Shown piece after piece: positions 7,906 through 17,068 of a stretch of 26,040 bases of DNA. This DNA is from an uncultured Paraprevotella sp. Its GTDB lineage: Bacteria; Bacteroidota; Bacteroidia; Bacteroidales; Bacteroidaceae. A model generated the notes under the pieces. The model saw only the letters and a program-made list of their open reading frames with translations, was not told where the DNA came from and searched no databases. Made by a program: the position numbers and the translations under genes. The DNA lies in contig CAJUDC010000017.1 in NCBI GenBank assembly GCA_910584955.1, positions 1 through 26,040 of the forward strand, written 5' to 3'. Position 1 is the stretch's first letter. Each line of letters begins with the position of its first letter.

Positions 7906-10521
7906 ATGGCAAAAGAAGGACTTACTCCCATGATGAAGCAGTTTTACGACTTGAAAGCCAAGCACCCGGATGCCGTGATGCTGTTTCGGTGCGGTGACTT
8001 TTATGAGACGTACAGCGAGGATGCCGTAGTGGCTTCGGAGATACTGGGAATCACACTGACGCGAAGAAGCGGAGGAAAGAACGGAACACCGATCGAGATG
8101 GCCGGCTTTCCGCATCACGCACTCGATACGTATCTGCCCAAATTGATAAGGGCAGGGAAGCGGGTGGCCATCTGTGACCAGTTGGAGGATCCCAAACTGA
8201 CCAAGACATTGGTGAAACGAGGCATTACGGAATTGGTGACGCCCGGAGTAGCTATGAGTGACAATGTGTTGAGCTATAAGGAGAACAACTTTTTATCGGC
8301 GGTACATTTCGGAAAACAGGCGTGCGGAGTGGCGTTTCTGGACATCAGCACGGGAGAATTTCTTACGGCTGAAGGCAGTTATGAATATGTAGATAAACTG
8401 CTGGGCAGCTTCGCGCCGAAAGAAGTGCTTTTCGAACGCGGAAAGCGTAATTTGTTTGAAGGAAATTTCGGTACCAAGTTCATTACTTTCGAAATGGAAG
8501 ACTGGGTGTTTACCGAGACTACGGCTACAGACAGGCTGCTGAGGCACTTCGACGTGAAAAATCTGAAAGGCTTCGGCGTAGATCATCTGAAGAATGGTAT
8601 AGTGGCTTCGGGAGCTATTTTGGAATATCTGCTCCTTACACAACATATACAAATCGGACACATCACGTCGTTGTCGCGGATAGAGGAAGAGCGCTACGTG
8701 CGGTTGGATAAGTTTACCGTGCGCAGTCTGGAGTTGGTGAGTTCGATGAACGAAGGGGGAAATTCGCTGCTGAACGTCATCGACCGTACACTCACGCCGA
8801 TGGGTGCGCGCATGTTGCGCCGATGGCTTGTATTTCCTTTGAAAGACAAGGCCTTGATAGATGAAAGATTGGATGTGGTGGATTATTTTTTCAAAGAGCC
8901 TGAATTCAAGGAATTGATAGAAGAACAGTTGCACCGTATGGGCGATGTGGAGCGTATTATATCGAAAATATCCGTGGGACGGGTATCGCCCCGTGATGTG
9001 GTACAGCTGAAAATTGCTTTGCAGGCTTTGGAGCCGGTAAAAGCTGCTTGCGAACAGGCGAAAGATCCTACGTTGCGCCGGATGGGTGAGCAGATGGATC
9101 CGTGTGTTTCCATCCGCGACCGCATCGCCCGGGAGATTAAGCCCGAACCGCCTTTGTTGGTGAACAAGGGTGGGGTAATAGCCGCCGGAGTGAATGCCGA
9201 ACTGGACGAGTTGAGGGATATTGCCTACAAGGGAAAGGACTATCTGCTTCAGATACAACAGCGGGAGACGGAGCAAACCGGTATTCCGAGCTTGAAGATC
9301 GGTTATAATAATGTATTCGGTTATTATCTGGAGGTGCGTAACACGCACAAAGACAAGGTGCCCGCCGAATGGATCCGAAAGCAGACACTGGCGAATGCCG
9401 AGCGCTATATCACACAGGAACTTAAGGAATACGAAGAAAAGATATTGGGAGCGGAGGATAAGATCCTTTCGTTGGAAATGCGCTTGTATAACGAGTTGGT
9501 GGTGGAATTGGCCCGATATGCTTCGGCGGTGCAGCGGAATGCCGGTCTGCTGGCCCGGCTTGATTGTCTGCTGTCGTTTGCAATGGTTGCAGTGGAAAAC
9601 CGGTATATCCGTCCGGTGGTGGCGAATGACGATGTGATTGATATCAAGCAAGGTCGCCATCCGGTTATAGAGAAGCAATTGCCGGCAGGAGAGAGCTATG
9701 TAGCCAACGACGTGTTCATCGATTCCGATCATCAGCAGATCATTATAATCACCGGACCGAATATGGCCGGAAAGTCGGCCTTGCTCCGGCAGACGGCGCT
9801 CATCACCCTGATGGCTCAGATAGGTTGTTTCGTTCCGGCTGAGAGCGCCCATATCGGTTGGGTGGACAAGATATTCACCCGTGTGGGAGCCAGCGACAAC
9901 ATATCGGTGGGAGAGAGCACGTTCATGGTGGAGATGAACGAGGCGGCCAATATCCTGAACAACCTGTCGGCGCGCAGTCTGGTGTTGTTTGACGAGCTGG
10001 GACGGGGTACGTCTACTTACGATGGTATCAGCATCGCCTGGGCTATTGTGGAATACATTCATGAGAATCAGAAGGGTAGGGCACGCACGCTGTTTGCCAC
10101 TCATTACCATGAACTCAACGAGATGGAAAAGCAGTTCTCGCGCATCAAGAACTACAATGTATCCGTGCGTGAGGTAGATGGCAAGGTCATTTTCCTGCGC
10201 AAGCTGGAGCGGGGCGGGAGCGAGCATTCGTTCGGTATTCATGTGGCCAAATTGGCGGGAATGCCCAAAGGTATTGTGAAGCGGGCCGGTCAGATTCTGA
10301 AAGATCTGGAATCGGGGCGTAACAAGGAGGGAATAGGTGCGCTTCCGGCCGGCGGCGAACAAGCGATGCAAGACGGCGTGCAGCTCAGCTTTTTCCAGTT
10401 GGACGATCCGGTGTTGTGCCAAATACGCGACGAGATTCTGCATCTGGATGTAAACAATCTTACGCCACTCGAAGCCCTTAACAAGTTGAACGACATCAAG
10501 CGGATAGTGAAAGGAAAATGA
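7906..10521 (+). CDS. mutS: DNA mismatch repair ATPase MutS
   Basis: MutS binds mismatched base pairs and, with MutL, starts mismatch repair. The protein is complete at 871 aa. The mismatch-reading motif [10 protein letters not shown] is near residues 28-37. The connector, lever and clamp domains follow. The ABC-type ATPase has Walker A GPNMAGKS (617-624), then the [10 protein letters not shown] signature region, Walker [14 protein letters not shown] and the ATHYHEL H-loop. A GTG six bases upstream (7900) is also in frame, but [15 protein letters not shown] is the usual family start. No promoter box stands between it and the restriction gene 24 bases upstream, so it may be read from the restriction-modification transcript. 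Confidence 0.97.
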   Translation: MAKEGLTPMMKQFYDLKAKHPDAVMLFRCGDFYETYSEDAVVASEILGITLTRRSGGKNGTPIEMAGFPHHALDTYLPKLIRAGKRVAICDQLEDPKLTKTLVKRGITELVTPGVAMSDNVLSYKENNFLSAVHFGKQACGVAFLDISTGEFLTAEGSYEYVDKLLGSFAPKEVLFERGKRNLFEGNFGTKFITFEMEDWVFTETTATDRLLRHFDVKNLKGFGVDHLKNGIVASGAILEYLLLTQHIQIGHITSLSRIEEERYVRLDKFTVRSLELVSSMNEGGNSLLNVIDRTLTPMGARMLRRWLVFPLKDKALIDERLDVVDYFFKEPEFKELIEEQLHRMGDVERIISKISVGRVSPRDVVQLKIALQALEPVKAACEQAKDPTLRRMGEQMDPCVSIRDRIAREIKPEPPLLVNKGGVIAAGVNAELDELRDIAYKGKDYLLQIQQRETEQTGIPSLKIGYNNVFGYYLEVRNTHKDKVPAEWIRKQTLANAERYITQELKEYEEKILGAEDKILSLEMRLYNELVVELARYASAVQRNAGLLARLDCLLSFAMVAVENRYIRPVVANDDVIDIKQGRHPVIEKQLPAGESYVANDVFIDSDHQQIIIITGPNMAGKSALLRQTALITLMAQIGCFVPAESAHIGWVDKIFTRVGASDNISVGESTFMVEMNEAANILNNLSARSLVLFDELGRGTSTYDGISIAWAIVEYIHENQKGRARTLFATHYHELNEMEKQFSRIKNYNVSVREVDGKVIFLRKLERGGSEHSFGIHVAKLAGMPKGIVKRAGQILKDLESGRNKEGIGALPAGGEQAMQDGVQLSFFQLDDPVLCQIRDEILHLDVNNLTPLEALNKLNDIKRIVKGK

Positions 10522-10618
10522 AAGAGTAGGGCAGATTGAAAAATAAGTTTCAGGAAAGGGGGATGTTTTGGATAAGTCTCTGTATATTTACAGACTGTAG
10601 AATAAAATGTATCCTGCT

Positions 10619-11842
10619 ATGAAATTTGTTTTTGTGATCGTTCTTGCTGTTTTTCTTCAGTGTGGGACTGTTTGGGCTTCAGCATCTGCTGATAGTATTA
10701 TCGGGACCGATCGTCCTGACGGGCGTTTCTTAAGTTCGCGAGGTGTGGTGCAACAGTTGATGAAAGACCGTTCTCCGACGCTTGCTTTTGATCCGAACAT
10801 GGATCCTTCCGGCTTCGTTCAGTGGCAAGCCGATATGAAGGCGGCTATGAGACGGCTTATGCGTCATCCGTCGACGGAAGTTCCGGCTCCCCGAAAGGTA
10901 AAGACCGTGATTCGCAGCGGTTATCGTATAGAGAAATGGGAGTCTTATCCGCTGGACGGAGCCGTAGTGCCTTATTTGGTGATGATACCCGACGGTGCGG
11001 ATACGGTGCATCCGGCACCGGCAGTGCTTTGTATTCCCGGTTTCGGACAAACGAAGGAGCTTTTGGCCGGTGAGACCGTAGGAGATTTCAATTTGAATGG
11101 CAAGCCGGCGGAAAATCCGGGTAAGAATGCCATGGCGCTTCATTATGTACGTAAGAATGTGGTGGCGGTAGTGGTAGATAATGTCTCGTTCGGAGAATTG
11201 GCGGATGACGGTCGGGCGGACTATCTCAATACCTCACGCATGCTGCTGGAGATGGGCTGGAGTTACCTTGGATTGACTTCATGGCAGGATAAAGTGGTGC
11301 TCGACTGGATGAAGACGGTCCCTTATATAAACAAGGAGCGTATTTTGGTGAGCGGATTTTCGCTCGGTACGGAACCGTTGATGGCATTAGGCTTGCTCGA
11401 TGATTCCATTTACGCCTTTGTCTACAATGATTTCCTTTGCACCACCCGGGAACGTATTCTGGTGATGACAAAGCCCGACGCCCAAGGCAACCGTCCCTTT
11501 CCCAATTCCATTGAACATCTGATACCGGAATTTCTTACTACCTTCGACTTTCCCGATATTGTAGCTGCGCTGGCTCCGCGTCCGGTGATATGCACCGAAG
11601 GAGGGCTCGACCGCGACTTCCGCAAGATACGGAAAGCGTACGAATGGAGTGGGGCACCGGACAATTTTACGTATTACCATTATGCGAAATACGCCGATCC
11701 GACCGTGCGCATGGATGTAGAGGAAGTGCCTCAAGGGGTGGACCGCACACAGTTTTTCCGTATTGTAAACTGCGATCCTCCTTCCCATTACTTCAAGACC
11801 GAATGGGTATTGCCCTGGCTGGATGATCTGCTGGGGAAATGA
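10619..11842 (+). CDS. Secreted alpha/beta-hydrolase (dienelactone hydrolase/acetyl esterase-like)
   Basis: The protein opens with a Sec signal peptide (MKFVFVIVLAVFLQCG, then TVWASA), so it should be exported to the periplasm. The rest is an alpha/beta-hydrolase. APAVLCIPGFGQTKE is the strand and oxyanion region. RILVSGFSLGTEPLMALGL carries the nucleophile elbow G-F-S-L-G, with Ser near residue 248. RPVICTEGGLDRDF is where the acidic residue should lie, and SHYF near the C-terminus may supply the histidine. Similar Bacteroides proteins are annotated as dienelactone hydrolase or acetylxylan esterase relatives; the substrate here is unknown. An in-frame ATG at 10607 would add four residues. 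I prefer 10619 because it gives a clean basic-hydrophobic signal peptide. The 85-base gap after mutS has no clear terminator. Confidence 0.82.
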   Translation: MKFVFVIVLAVFLQCGTVWASASADSIIGTDRPDGRFLSSRGVVQQLMKDRSPTLAFDPNMDPSGFVQWQADMKAAMRRLMRHPSTEVPAPRKVKTVIRSGYRIEKWESYPLDGAVVPYLVMIPDGADTVHPAPAVLCIPGFGQTKELLAGETVGDFNLNGKPAENPGKNAMALHYVRKNVVAVVVDNVSFGELADDGRADYLNTSRMLLEMGWSYLGLTSWQDKVVLDWMKTVPYINKERILVSGFSLGTEPLMALGLLDDSIYAFVYNDFLCTTRERILVMTKPDAQGNRPFPNSIEHLIPEFLTTFDFPDIVAALAPRPVICTEGGLDRDFRKIRKAYEWSGAPDNFTYYHYAKYADPTVRMDVEEVPQGVDRTQFFRIVNCDPPSHYFKTEWVLPWLDDLLGK

Positions 11843-11850
11843 TAGATAAA

Positions 11851-11888
11851 ATAGCGTCCCATCCTTACAAACAAGGATGGGACGCTAT
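11851..11888. terminator. Perfect 16-bp hairpin between convergent genes
   Basis: ATAGCGTCCCATCCTT (11851-11866) and AAGGATGGGACGCTAT (11873-11888) are exact reverse complements around a 6-base loop. The hairpin sits between the hydrolase (plus) and lgt (minus) and should stop both. On the minus strand it is followed by TTTTATCTAT, a modest U-tract. On the plus strand the following GTGCTTTGG is a poor one, so it works best for the lgt side. Confidence 0.85.
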
Positions 11889-11914
11889 GTGCTTTGGGGA
11901 GGATGGGAGCCGTA

Positions 11915-12754
11915 TTACGCCCGTTCGCCCCATTTTTTGCAGAGCTTGCCTCCGGTCATGCAATACAGACCTAAAAGAATGAAGGGGATGCTTAGCAATT
12001 GCCCCATATTCAACCACATGGAGGCTTCGAAAGCTTCCTGTACCTCTTTGGTGTATTCGATAAAGAATCGCGCCGTAAAAATCGTGGTCAGGCAATACCC
12101 GAAAAAGAATCCCGTACCGACCTTTGTTTTTCTTCTTTTATACAGACATAATCCCACGACGAAGATAAGCAGATAAACCAAAGCCTCGTAGAGCTGGCCC
12201 GGATGACGGGGCTGCATGTCGATGCGCTGGAAAATAAAGGCCCAGGGAACGCTCGTGGGACTGCCCACAATTTCGGAATTCATCAGATTGCCCATGCGGA
12301 TAAAAAAGGCGCATATCGGGGTGGCAATGGCAATATTGTCCAGCACCCGCATAATATTGAGTTTCGTCTTTTTCACATAGAGCCACAAGGCGATCATCAG
12401 TCCCAATGTGCCGCCGTGACTGGCCAGACCTTCATACCCTGTGAATATCCATCCGCGTCCGGGTATGTTACGCATGGGCAGAATCATTTCCAGCGGATGC
12501 GACAGGAAATACCCCGGTTCGTAGAACAGGCAGTGTCCCAGTCGGGCACCGGCAAGAATGCCTACGAAACAATACAGGAAAAGTGGTTCGAAAAGCTCTT
12601 CCTTTATCTGTTGCCGTTTGTACAGGTTTTGTACGAGCAGATAGCCCGAAAGCAGGGCCAGACACCAACACAGCGAATACCAGCGCACGCCGAAACCGCC
12701 GATGTGGAACGCCTCTACGGGCGGGTTCCAAAGAATATATTGCAGGCTGTTCAT
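11915..12754 (-). CDS. lgt: Prolipoprotein diacylglyceryl transferase
   Basis: Lgt moves diacylglycerol from phosphatidylglycerol to the lipobox cysteine of prolipoproteins in the inner membrane, the first step of lipoprotein maturation. The 279-aa protein has about seven membrane segments. It carries the family signatures GLASHGGTLGL (H113) and FIRMGNLMNSEIVG (R153 and the two Asn), then HPGQLYEA near residue 195. ARFFIEYTKE near the C-terminus corresponds to the last conserved Arg region. It begins three bases after the ychF stop on the same strand, so the two are co-transcribed. It ends at a strong hairpin. The lipoprotein-like precursor at 22852-23193 would be a predicted substrate. Confidence 0.96.
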   Translation of the reverse strand: MNSLQYILWNPPVEAFHIGGFGVRWYSLCWCLALLSGYLLVQNLYKRQQIKEELFEPLFLYCFVGILAGARLGHCLFYEPGYFLSHPLEMILPMRNIPGRGWIFTGYEGLASHGGTLGLMIALWLYVKKTKLNIMRVLDNIAIATPICAFFIRMGNLMNSEIVGSPTSVPWAFIFQRIDMQPRHPGQLYEALVYLLIFVVGLCLYKRRKTKVGTGFFFGYCLTTIFTARFFIEYTKEVQEAFEASMWLNMGQLLSIPFILLGLYCMTGGKLCKKWGERA

Positions 12755-12757
12755 GGT

Positions 12758-13861
12758 TTATACGTTGAAGCGGAAGTGCATGATGTCACCGTCCTGTACC
12801 ACATATTCCTTACCCTCTACACCCATCTTGCCGGCCTCGCGTACGGCGGCTTCCGATCCGTATTGGATATAGTCGTCGTATTTGATGACTTCGGCCCGGA
12901 TAAAGCCTTTCTCAAAGTCGGTGTGAATAACCCCTGCACACTGCGGGGCTTTCCATCCGCGACGGAACGTCCATGCTTTTACTTCCATCTCTCCGGCTGT
13001 GATGAACGTTTGCAGGTTAAGCAGGTTGTAGATGGCTTTGATCAGGCGGTTGCATCCCGATTCTTCCAGACCCAGGTCGTTCAGGAACAGTTGCTTCTCT
13101 TCGTACGTTTCCAGTTCGGCAATATCGGCTTCCGTCTGTGCCGAGATGATGAGCAGTTCGGCATGTTCGTCTTTTATGGCCTCGCGTACGGCTTCCACGT
13201 ATGCGTTTCCGTGAGCGGCTGAGGTATCGTCCACGTTGCACACATAAAGCACCGGTTTGGAGGTGAGCAGGAACAGGTTTTTTGCGGCGGCCGTCTCGTC
13301 CTCGCTGTCGAATGTAACGGTGCGGGCCGATTTGCCTTGTTCAAGGGCCTCTTTGTACTTCAGGATGACTTCGTATTCCAGTTTTGCCTGTTTGTCGCCG
13401 CCCACTTTGGCCACTTTTTCCACCCGCTTCATGCGGTTTTCCAGTGTTTCCAGATCTTTCAGTTGCAGTTCGGTGTCGATGATTTCCTTGTCGCGTACCG
13501 GATTTACCGATCCATCCACATGCACGATGTTCGGGTCGTCGAAGCAGCGCAACACGTGGATAATGGCATCTGTTTCCCGGATATTACCCAAAAACTGGTT
13601 ACCCAATCCTTCGCCCTTGCTGGCTCCTTTCACCAGTCCGGCAATGTCCACAATGTCGCACGTGGCGGGCACGATGCGTCCCGGATGTACCAGTTCCGCC
13701 AGTTTGGTGAGCCGTTCGTCGGGAACGGAAATCTGCCCCATCTGCGCATCGATGGTACAGAACGGGAAATTGGCTGCCTGCGCCTTTGCGCTCGACAGAC
13801 AGTTGAAAAGAGTGGATTTACCCACGTTGGGAAGTCCCACAATGCCAGCCTTTAATGCCAT
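12758..13861 (-). CDS. ychF: Redox-regulated ATPase/GTPase YchF (OLA1 family)
   Basis: This universally conserved Obg-related P-loop ATPase binds ribosomes and is linked to stress responses. The 367-aa length is standard. The P-loop GLPNVGKST is at residues 9-17. DIAGLVKGASKGEGLGNQFL is the G3 region, with the family's leucine in place of the catalytic glutamine. The G4 site is CNVDD instead of NKxD, consistent with ATP preference in this family. A coiled-coil insert lies between. The C-terminal TGS domain contains VKAWTFRRGWKAPQCAGVIH and ends VVQDGDIMHFRFNV. The start MALKAGIVGLPNVGKS is the usual one. It is upstream of and nearly abuts lgt. Confidence 0.97.
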   Translation of the reverse strand: MALKAGIVGLPNVGKSTLFNCLSSAKAQAANFPFCTIDAQMGQISVPDERLTKLAELVHPGRIVPATCDIVDIAGLVKGASKGEGLGNQFLGNIRETDAIIHVLRCFDDPNIVHVDGSVNPVRDKEIIDTELQLKDLETLENRMKRVEKVAKVGGDKQAKLEYEVILKYKEALEQGKSARTVTFDSEDETAAAKNLFLLTSKPVLYVCNVDDTSAAHGNAYVEAVREAIKDEHAELLIISAQTEADIAELETYEEKQLFLNDLGLEESGCNRLIKAIYNLLNLQTFITAGEMEVKAWTFRRGWKAPQCAGVIHTDFEKGFIRAEVIKYDDYIQYGSEAAVREAGKMGVEGKEYVVQDGDIMHFRFNV

Positions 13862-13902
13862 AGTCGTATGTCGTTTTATTGAATTATCTACCTAATAGTC
13901 TG

Positions 13903-13910
13903 CAAAATTA
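13903..13910 (-). promoter_or_regulatory. Predicted -7 promoter box for ychF-lgt
   Basis: On the minus strand this reads TAATTTTG, an exact TAnnTTTG match. Transcription would start near 13896, about 35 bases before the ychF ATG at 13861. The -33 region has no clear TTTG at 19-21 bases, so the call depends on the -7 box and position. Confidence 0.5.
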
Positions 13911-14059
13911 ACAATAAATCTTGTAAGCGGAAAGCATGGCGTTTATATTTCATGTCGAATGCGGATTTATATAGAGTGAACAGAAAAGAAAGATGGACAA
14001 AGCAGGAGGAAGATGCGGGGCGGATGAAAAGTATACATCAAGGCTTGAATGGGTTAGAT

Positions 14060-14110
14060 CATGACTTGTTCTGTGCATTTCAAGATTTGAAGTGCACAGA
14101 ACAAGTCATG
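14060..14110. repeat. 24-bp near-perfect inverted repeat with a 3-base loop
   Basis: The left arm (14060-14083) starts CATGACTTGTTCTGTGCA and the right arm (14087-14110) ends TGCACAGAACAAGTCATG. All 24 positions pair, one of them as a T-G, around the loop GAT. There is no T-run on either side, and a separate, better terminator for polA lies at 14137-14175. It sits in the 350-base gap between polA and ychF, which holds no gene I can support. Confidence 0.85.
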
Positions 14111-14136
14111 GAATACAGTTGCGGTAGGCTTATTAC

Positions 14137-14175
14137 AAAAAATTCCCGCACATTCTTCTATGAAATGGCGGGAAT
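14137..14175 (-). terminator. Intrinsic terminator of polA
   Basis: On the minus strand ATTCCCGC (14175-14168) pairs with GCGGGAAT (14149-14142) across an 18-base loop, and the run TTTTTTGTAAT follows. It begins 37 bases after the polA stop. The remaining gene-free bases between here and ychF contain the long hairpin at 14060-14110 and the ychF promoter box. Confidence 0.75.
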
Positions 14176-14211
14176 ATGAGATTAAAACAGTTGTCTTCTG
14201 TATTTTTTGTA

Positions 14212-16983
14212 TCAGTGTGCTTCCAGCCAGTTTCCGCCCCATCCGCAATCGGCGATGAGCGGCACCCGCATCCGGCAGGCTTGTTCCATCTCTTCGATGA
14301 CGATGGTCTGTACCCGTTCTTTCTCTTCGGGATACACGCTGAAGTTGAGTTCGTCGTGCACTTGCAGTATCATCTTCGAACGGATGTTTTCTTCGCGGAA
14401 GCGGTTGTAAATGCGTATCATGGCTATTTTTATGATGTCCGCCGCACTGCCTTGTATGGGAGCGTTGATAGCGTTTCGCTCGGCATATCCCCGCACCACG
14501 GCGTTGTGGCTGTTGATGTCGCGTAGATGGCATTTCCGATGGTAGATCGTCTCCGTGTAACCTTTCTCCCGAGCTATGCGGATGCTCTCGTTCATGTATT
14601 CCTTAACCTTGGGGTATGTGTTGAAATATCCGTCGATAAGATCTTTGGCTTCTCCGCGACTGACGCCCATCCGCTCGGCCAGTCCGAATACGGTGATGCC
14701 GTAGATGATGCCGAAGTTGGCCGTTTTGGCCTTGCTGCGCTCTTCGCGGGTCACTTCGTCGATACTCGCTTTTTTGAAGATTTTGGCTGCTGTGGCTGCA
14801 TGGATGTCGTGCCCTTCCCGGAAAGCTTCTATCAGATTCTCGTCACCGCTCAAGTGTGCCATGATGCGGAGTTCGATTTGCGAATAGTCGGCGGAGAAGA
14901 ACGCACAGCCGGGTTCCGGTATGAATGCTTTGCGGATTTCCTTGCCTTCTTCGTTTCTCACCGGGATGTTTTGCAGATTCGGGTTGCTGCTGCTCAGTCG
15001 TCCGGTAGTAGTGATTGTTTGGTTAAAGGAGGTATGGATATGCCCGGTTTTCGGATTCACCAGTTTGGGAAGCGCATCAATATAGGTGCCCAGGAGCTTT
15101 TTCAGTCCCCGGTGTTCCAATATTTTTTCCACGATACTGTGTTTCTGTCGCAGACTTTCCAGTACATCTTCCGAGGTGACGTATTGTCCTGTTTTCGTTT
15201 TCTTGGGTTTTTCTATGATTTTGAGCTTGTCGAACAGAATTTCTCCTACCTGCTTGGGCGATGCGATGTTGAATGTTTCTCCGGCCATCCGGTGGATCTC
15301 CTGTTCCAGTTGCTGCATCTTTTCGGTGTAGAGTAGGGAGGTCTCTTTCAGGGCTGTAGTGTCGATACATACACCGTTGCGCTCCATATAGGCCAGTACC
15401 GGCATCAGCGGCATCTCGATGTCGCGGAACAGACTGTCGCATCCTTCTTCCCGAAGTTTCGGTTCGAGGATTTTTTTCAGTTTCAGCGTCACGTCAGCAT
15501 CTTCGCAGGCATAGATGTAAACGGCTTCCGGCGGCAGGTCGCGCATGTTTTTCTGTGTTCTGCCTTTCGGACCGATAAGTTCTTCTATCTTTATGGTCTG
15601 GTAGTTCAGATATACTTCGGCCATATAATCCATGCCGTGGTGCAGTTCCGGTTGCAGCAGGTAATGGGCAATCATTGTGTCGAAGATACGGTCGGCCAAC
15701 CGGATGCCGTAGTTCTCCAGTACCAGCAGGTCGTATTTGATGTTTTGTCCGATCTTCAACAGGTCCTTGTTTTCGTATACGATTCTGAATTCGTCTACTA
15801 TTTGTCGGGCTTGGTCCTGCTCGGCAGGTATGGGCACGTAGAAGGCTTGATTTTCGCGTATGCTGAAACTCAATCCTACGAGTTGCGCACAGATAGGGTC
15901 CGTTCCGGTGGTTTCCGTGTCCAGACTGACGGAATCGGATGTAAGGATTAAGTCAATAAGTTCTTTTCTTTTCTCTTTGGTATCAATCAGTTGATAGTCC
16001 AAAATAAGGTCTTTGTGACTGCTGAGATTCGATTGTACGTTCGTTTCCGTCACAGTGTCCGCAAATTCGGCAAAGAGAGAGCCTTGGAGCGGTTGTGCTT
16101 TAACCTCGTTCTTTTCTGTTTTCAGTTTGCGGTTCAGCAACGAGCGGAACTCCAGTTCTTCGAACAGTCTCTGTAACGTTTCCGTGTCGGGTTCTTCCAC
16201 TTTCAGTTCTTCCATGTTCAGCACGATGGGTACGTCCGTCTTGATGGTAGCCAGGAATCGTGAGAAAGTGATCTGTTCGCGGTGGGTTTCTATTTTTGTT
16301 TTCAGTGCACCTTTCAACCGGTCGGTATGATTCAGCAGATTGTCTATGTGCCCGAATTCCTGAATCAGTTTGACAGCCGTCTTCTCACCTACACCCGGAC
16401 AGCCCGGGATATTGTCGGAAGCGTCGCCCATCAGTCCCAACATGTCGATGACCTGCGCCGGTGAGGTCAATCCGTATTTGGCTTTGACTTCTTCCGGTCC
16501 CAGGATTTCAAATTCCTTGTCGCCGTATTTGGGACGGTACATCCGTACCCGCTCCGTTACCAATTGCGCATAATCTTTGTCGGGTGTCATCATGAACGTG
16601 TCTATGCCTTGTGCATTGGCCTGTGTGGCCAGTGTGCCTATCACGTCGTCAGCTTCGAAACCGGCCACTTCGAGGATGGGGATACGGTAAGCCTCCAGTA
16701 TCCGTTTGATGTAAGGCACGGCGGTCCGTATCGCTTCGGGTGTTTCCTCCCGCTGTGCCTTATAGGCTTCGTACGCTTCGTGGCGGAAGGTGGGACCTGC
16801 CGGGTCGAATGCCACTCCGATGTGGGTGGGACGTTCTTTGCCGAGCACTTCTTCCAGAGTGTTTACGAAGCCCAATATGGCCGATGTGTTCAGCCCTTTC
16901 GAATTGATACGCGGGTTTTTGATGAAAGCATAATACGCTCTGAATATAAGCGCGTATGCGTCGAGTAGGAAAAGTTTGTTCAT
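14212..16983 (-). CDS. polA: DNA polymerase I
   Basis: Pol I removes RNA primers and fills gaps in replication and repair. The 923-aa protein is full length with all three domains. The 5' nuclease is N-terminal, with FDPAGPTFRHEAYEAYK, FEADDVIGTLA near 109-119 and MTPDKDYAQLV. The 3'-5' proofreading domain keeps its catalytic DxE in SLDTETTG (residues 355-360), so proofreading looks intact. The polymerase domain has TTGRLSSSNPNLQNIPVR, FFSADYSQIELRIMAHLSGD with the catalytic Asp, and VHDE at 875-878. The start MNKLFLLDAYALIFRAYYAF is typical. It is a single-gene unit, divergent from the polyprenyl synthase, with a terminator after its stop. Confidence 0.98.
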   Translation of the reverse strand: MNKLFLLDAYALIFRAYYAFIKNPRINSKGLNTSAILGFVNTLEEVLGKERPTHIGVAFDPAGPTFRHEAYEAYKAQREETPEAIRTAVPYIKRILEAYRIPILEVAGFEADDVIGTLATQANAQGIDTFMMTPDKDYAQLVTERVRMYRPKYGDKEFEILGPEEVKAKYGLTSPAQVIDMLGLMGDASDNIPGCPGVGEKTAVKLIQEFGHIDNLLNHTDRLKGALKTKIETHREQITFSRFLATIKTDVPIVLNMEELKVEEPDTETLQRLFEELEFRSLLNRKLKTEKNEVKAQPLQGSLFAEFADTVTETNVQSNLSSHKDLILDYQLIDTKEKRKELIDLILTSDSVSLDTETTGTDPICAQLVGLSFSIRENQAFYVPIPAEQDQARQIVDEFRIVYENKDLLKIGQNIKYDLLVLENYGIRLADRIFDTMIAHYLLQPELHHGMDYMAEVYLNYQTIKIEELIGPKGRTQKNMRDLPPEAVYIYACEDADVTLKLKKILEPKLREEGCDSLFRDIEMPLMPVLAYMERNGVCIDTTALKETSLLYTEKMQQLEQEIHRMAGETFNIASPKQVGEILFDKLKIIEKPKKTKTGQYVTSEDVLESLRQKHSIVEKILEHRGLKKLLGTYIDALPKLVNPKTGHIHTSFNQTITTTGRLSSSNPNLQNIPVRNEEGKEIRKAFIPEPGCAFFSADYSQIELRIMAHLSGDENLIEAFREGHDIHAATAAKIFKKASIDEVTREERSKAKTANFGIIYGITVFGLAERMGVSRGEAKDLIDGYFNTYPKVKEYMNESIRIAREKGYTETIYHRKCHLRDINSHNAVVRGYAERNAINAPIQGSAADIIKIAMIRIYNRFREENIRSKMILQVHDELNFSVYPEEKERVQTIVIEEMEQACRMRVPLIADCGWGGNWLEAH

Positions 16984-17000
16984 AATGACACGTTATTTTC

Positions 17001-17016
17001 TCCGTAAAATTACGGA
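17001..17016. repeat. Short palindrome between polA and the polyprenyl synthase gene
   Basis: TCCGTAA and TTACGGA flank two A residues, a 7-bp dyad. It is 18-33 bases upstream of the polA start and 53-68 bases upstream of the divergent ATG at 17069. It could be an operator for either gene or chance. On the plus strand six A residues partly overlap its right end. Confidence 0.5.
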
Positions 17017-17045
17017 AAAAATATGATTCCCTCCCGATTTTTATG

Positions 17046-17053
17046 TAATTTTG
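17046..17053 (+). promoter_or_regulatory. Predicted -7 promoter box for the polyprenyl diphosphate synthase gene
   Basis: TAATTTTG matches TAnnTTTG exactly. Transcription would begin near 17060, only about 9 bases before the ATG at 17069. That short leader makes the second in-frame ATG at 17078 a plausible alternative start. No good -33 match is visible. Confidence 0.5.
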
Positions 17054-17068
17054 CGTGAATAAACAGTT

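Noticed and set aside
8293..10443. A 716-codon open frame on the minus strand opposite mutS
   Set aside because: It is fully antisense to a complete mutS with all motifs. It has no recognisable domain and low-complexity composition, so it is a shadow of codon usage.
11915..12754. lgt as a member of the CXXX peptide system
   Set aside because: Lgt could act on the precursor, but it is a housekeeping gene paired with ychF about 10 kb away in another operon. Proximity alone is not evidence of a special link.
13952..14179. A 75-codon plus-strand frame between ychF and polA
   Set aside because: It runs through the long hairpin and the polA terminator and has no family features.
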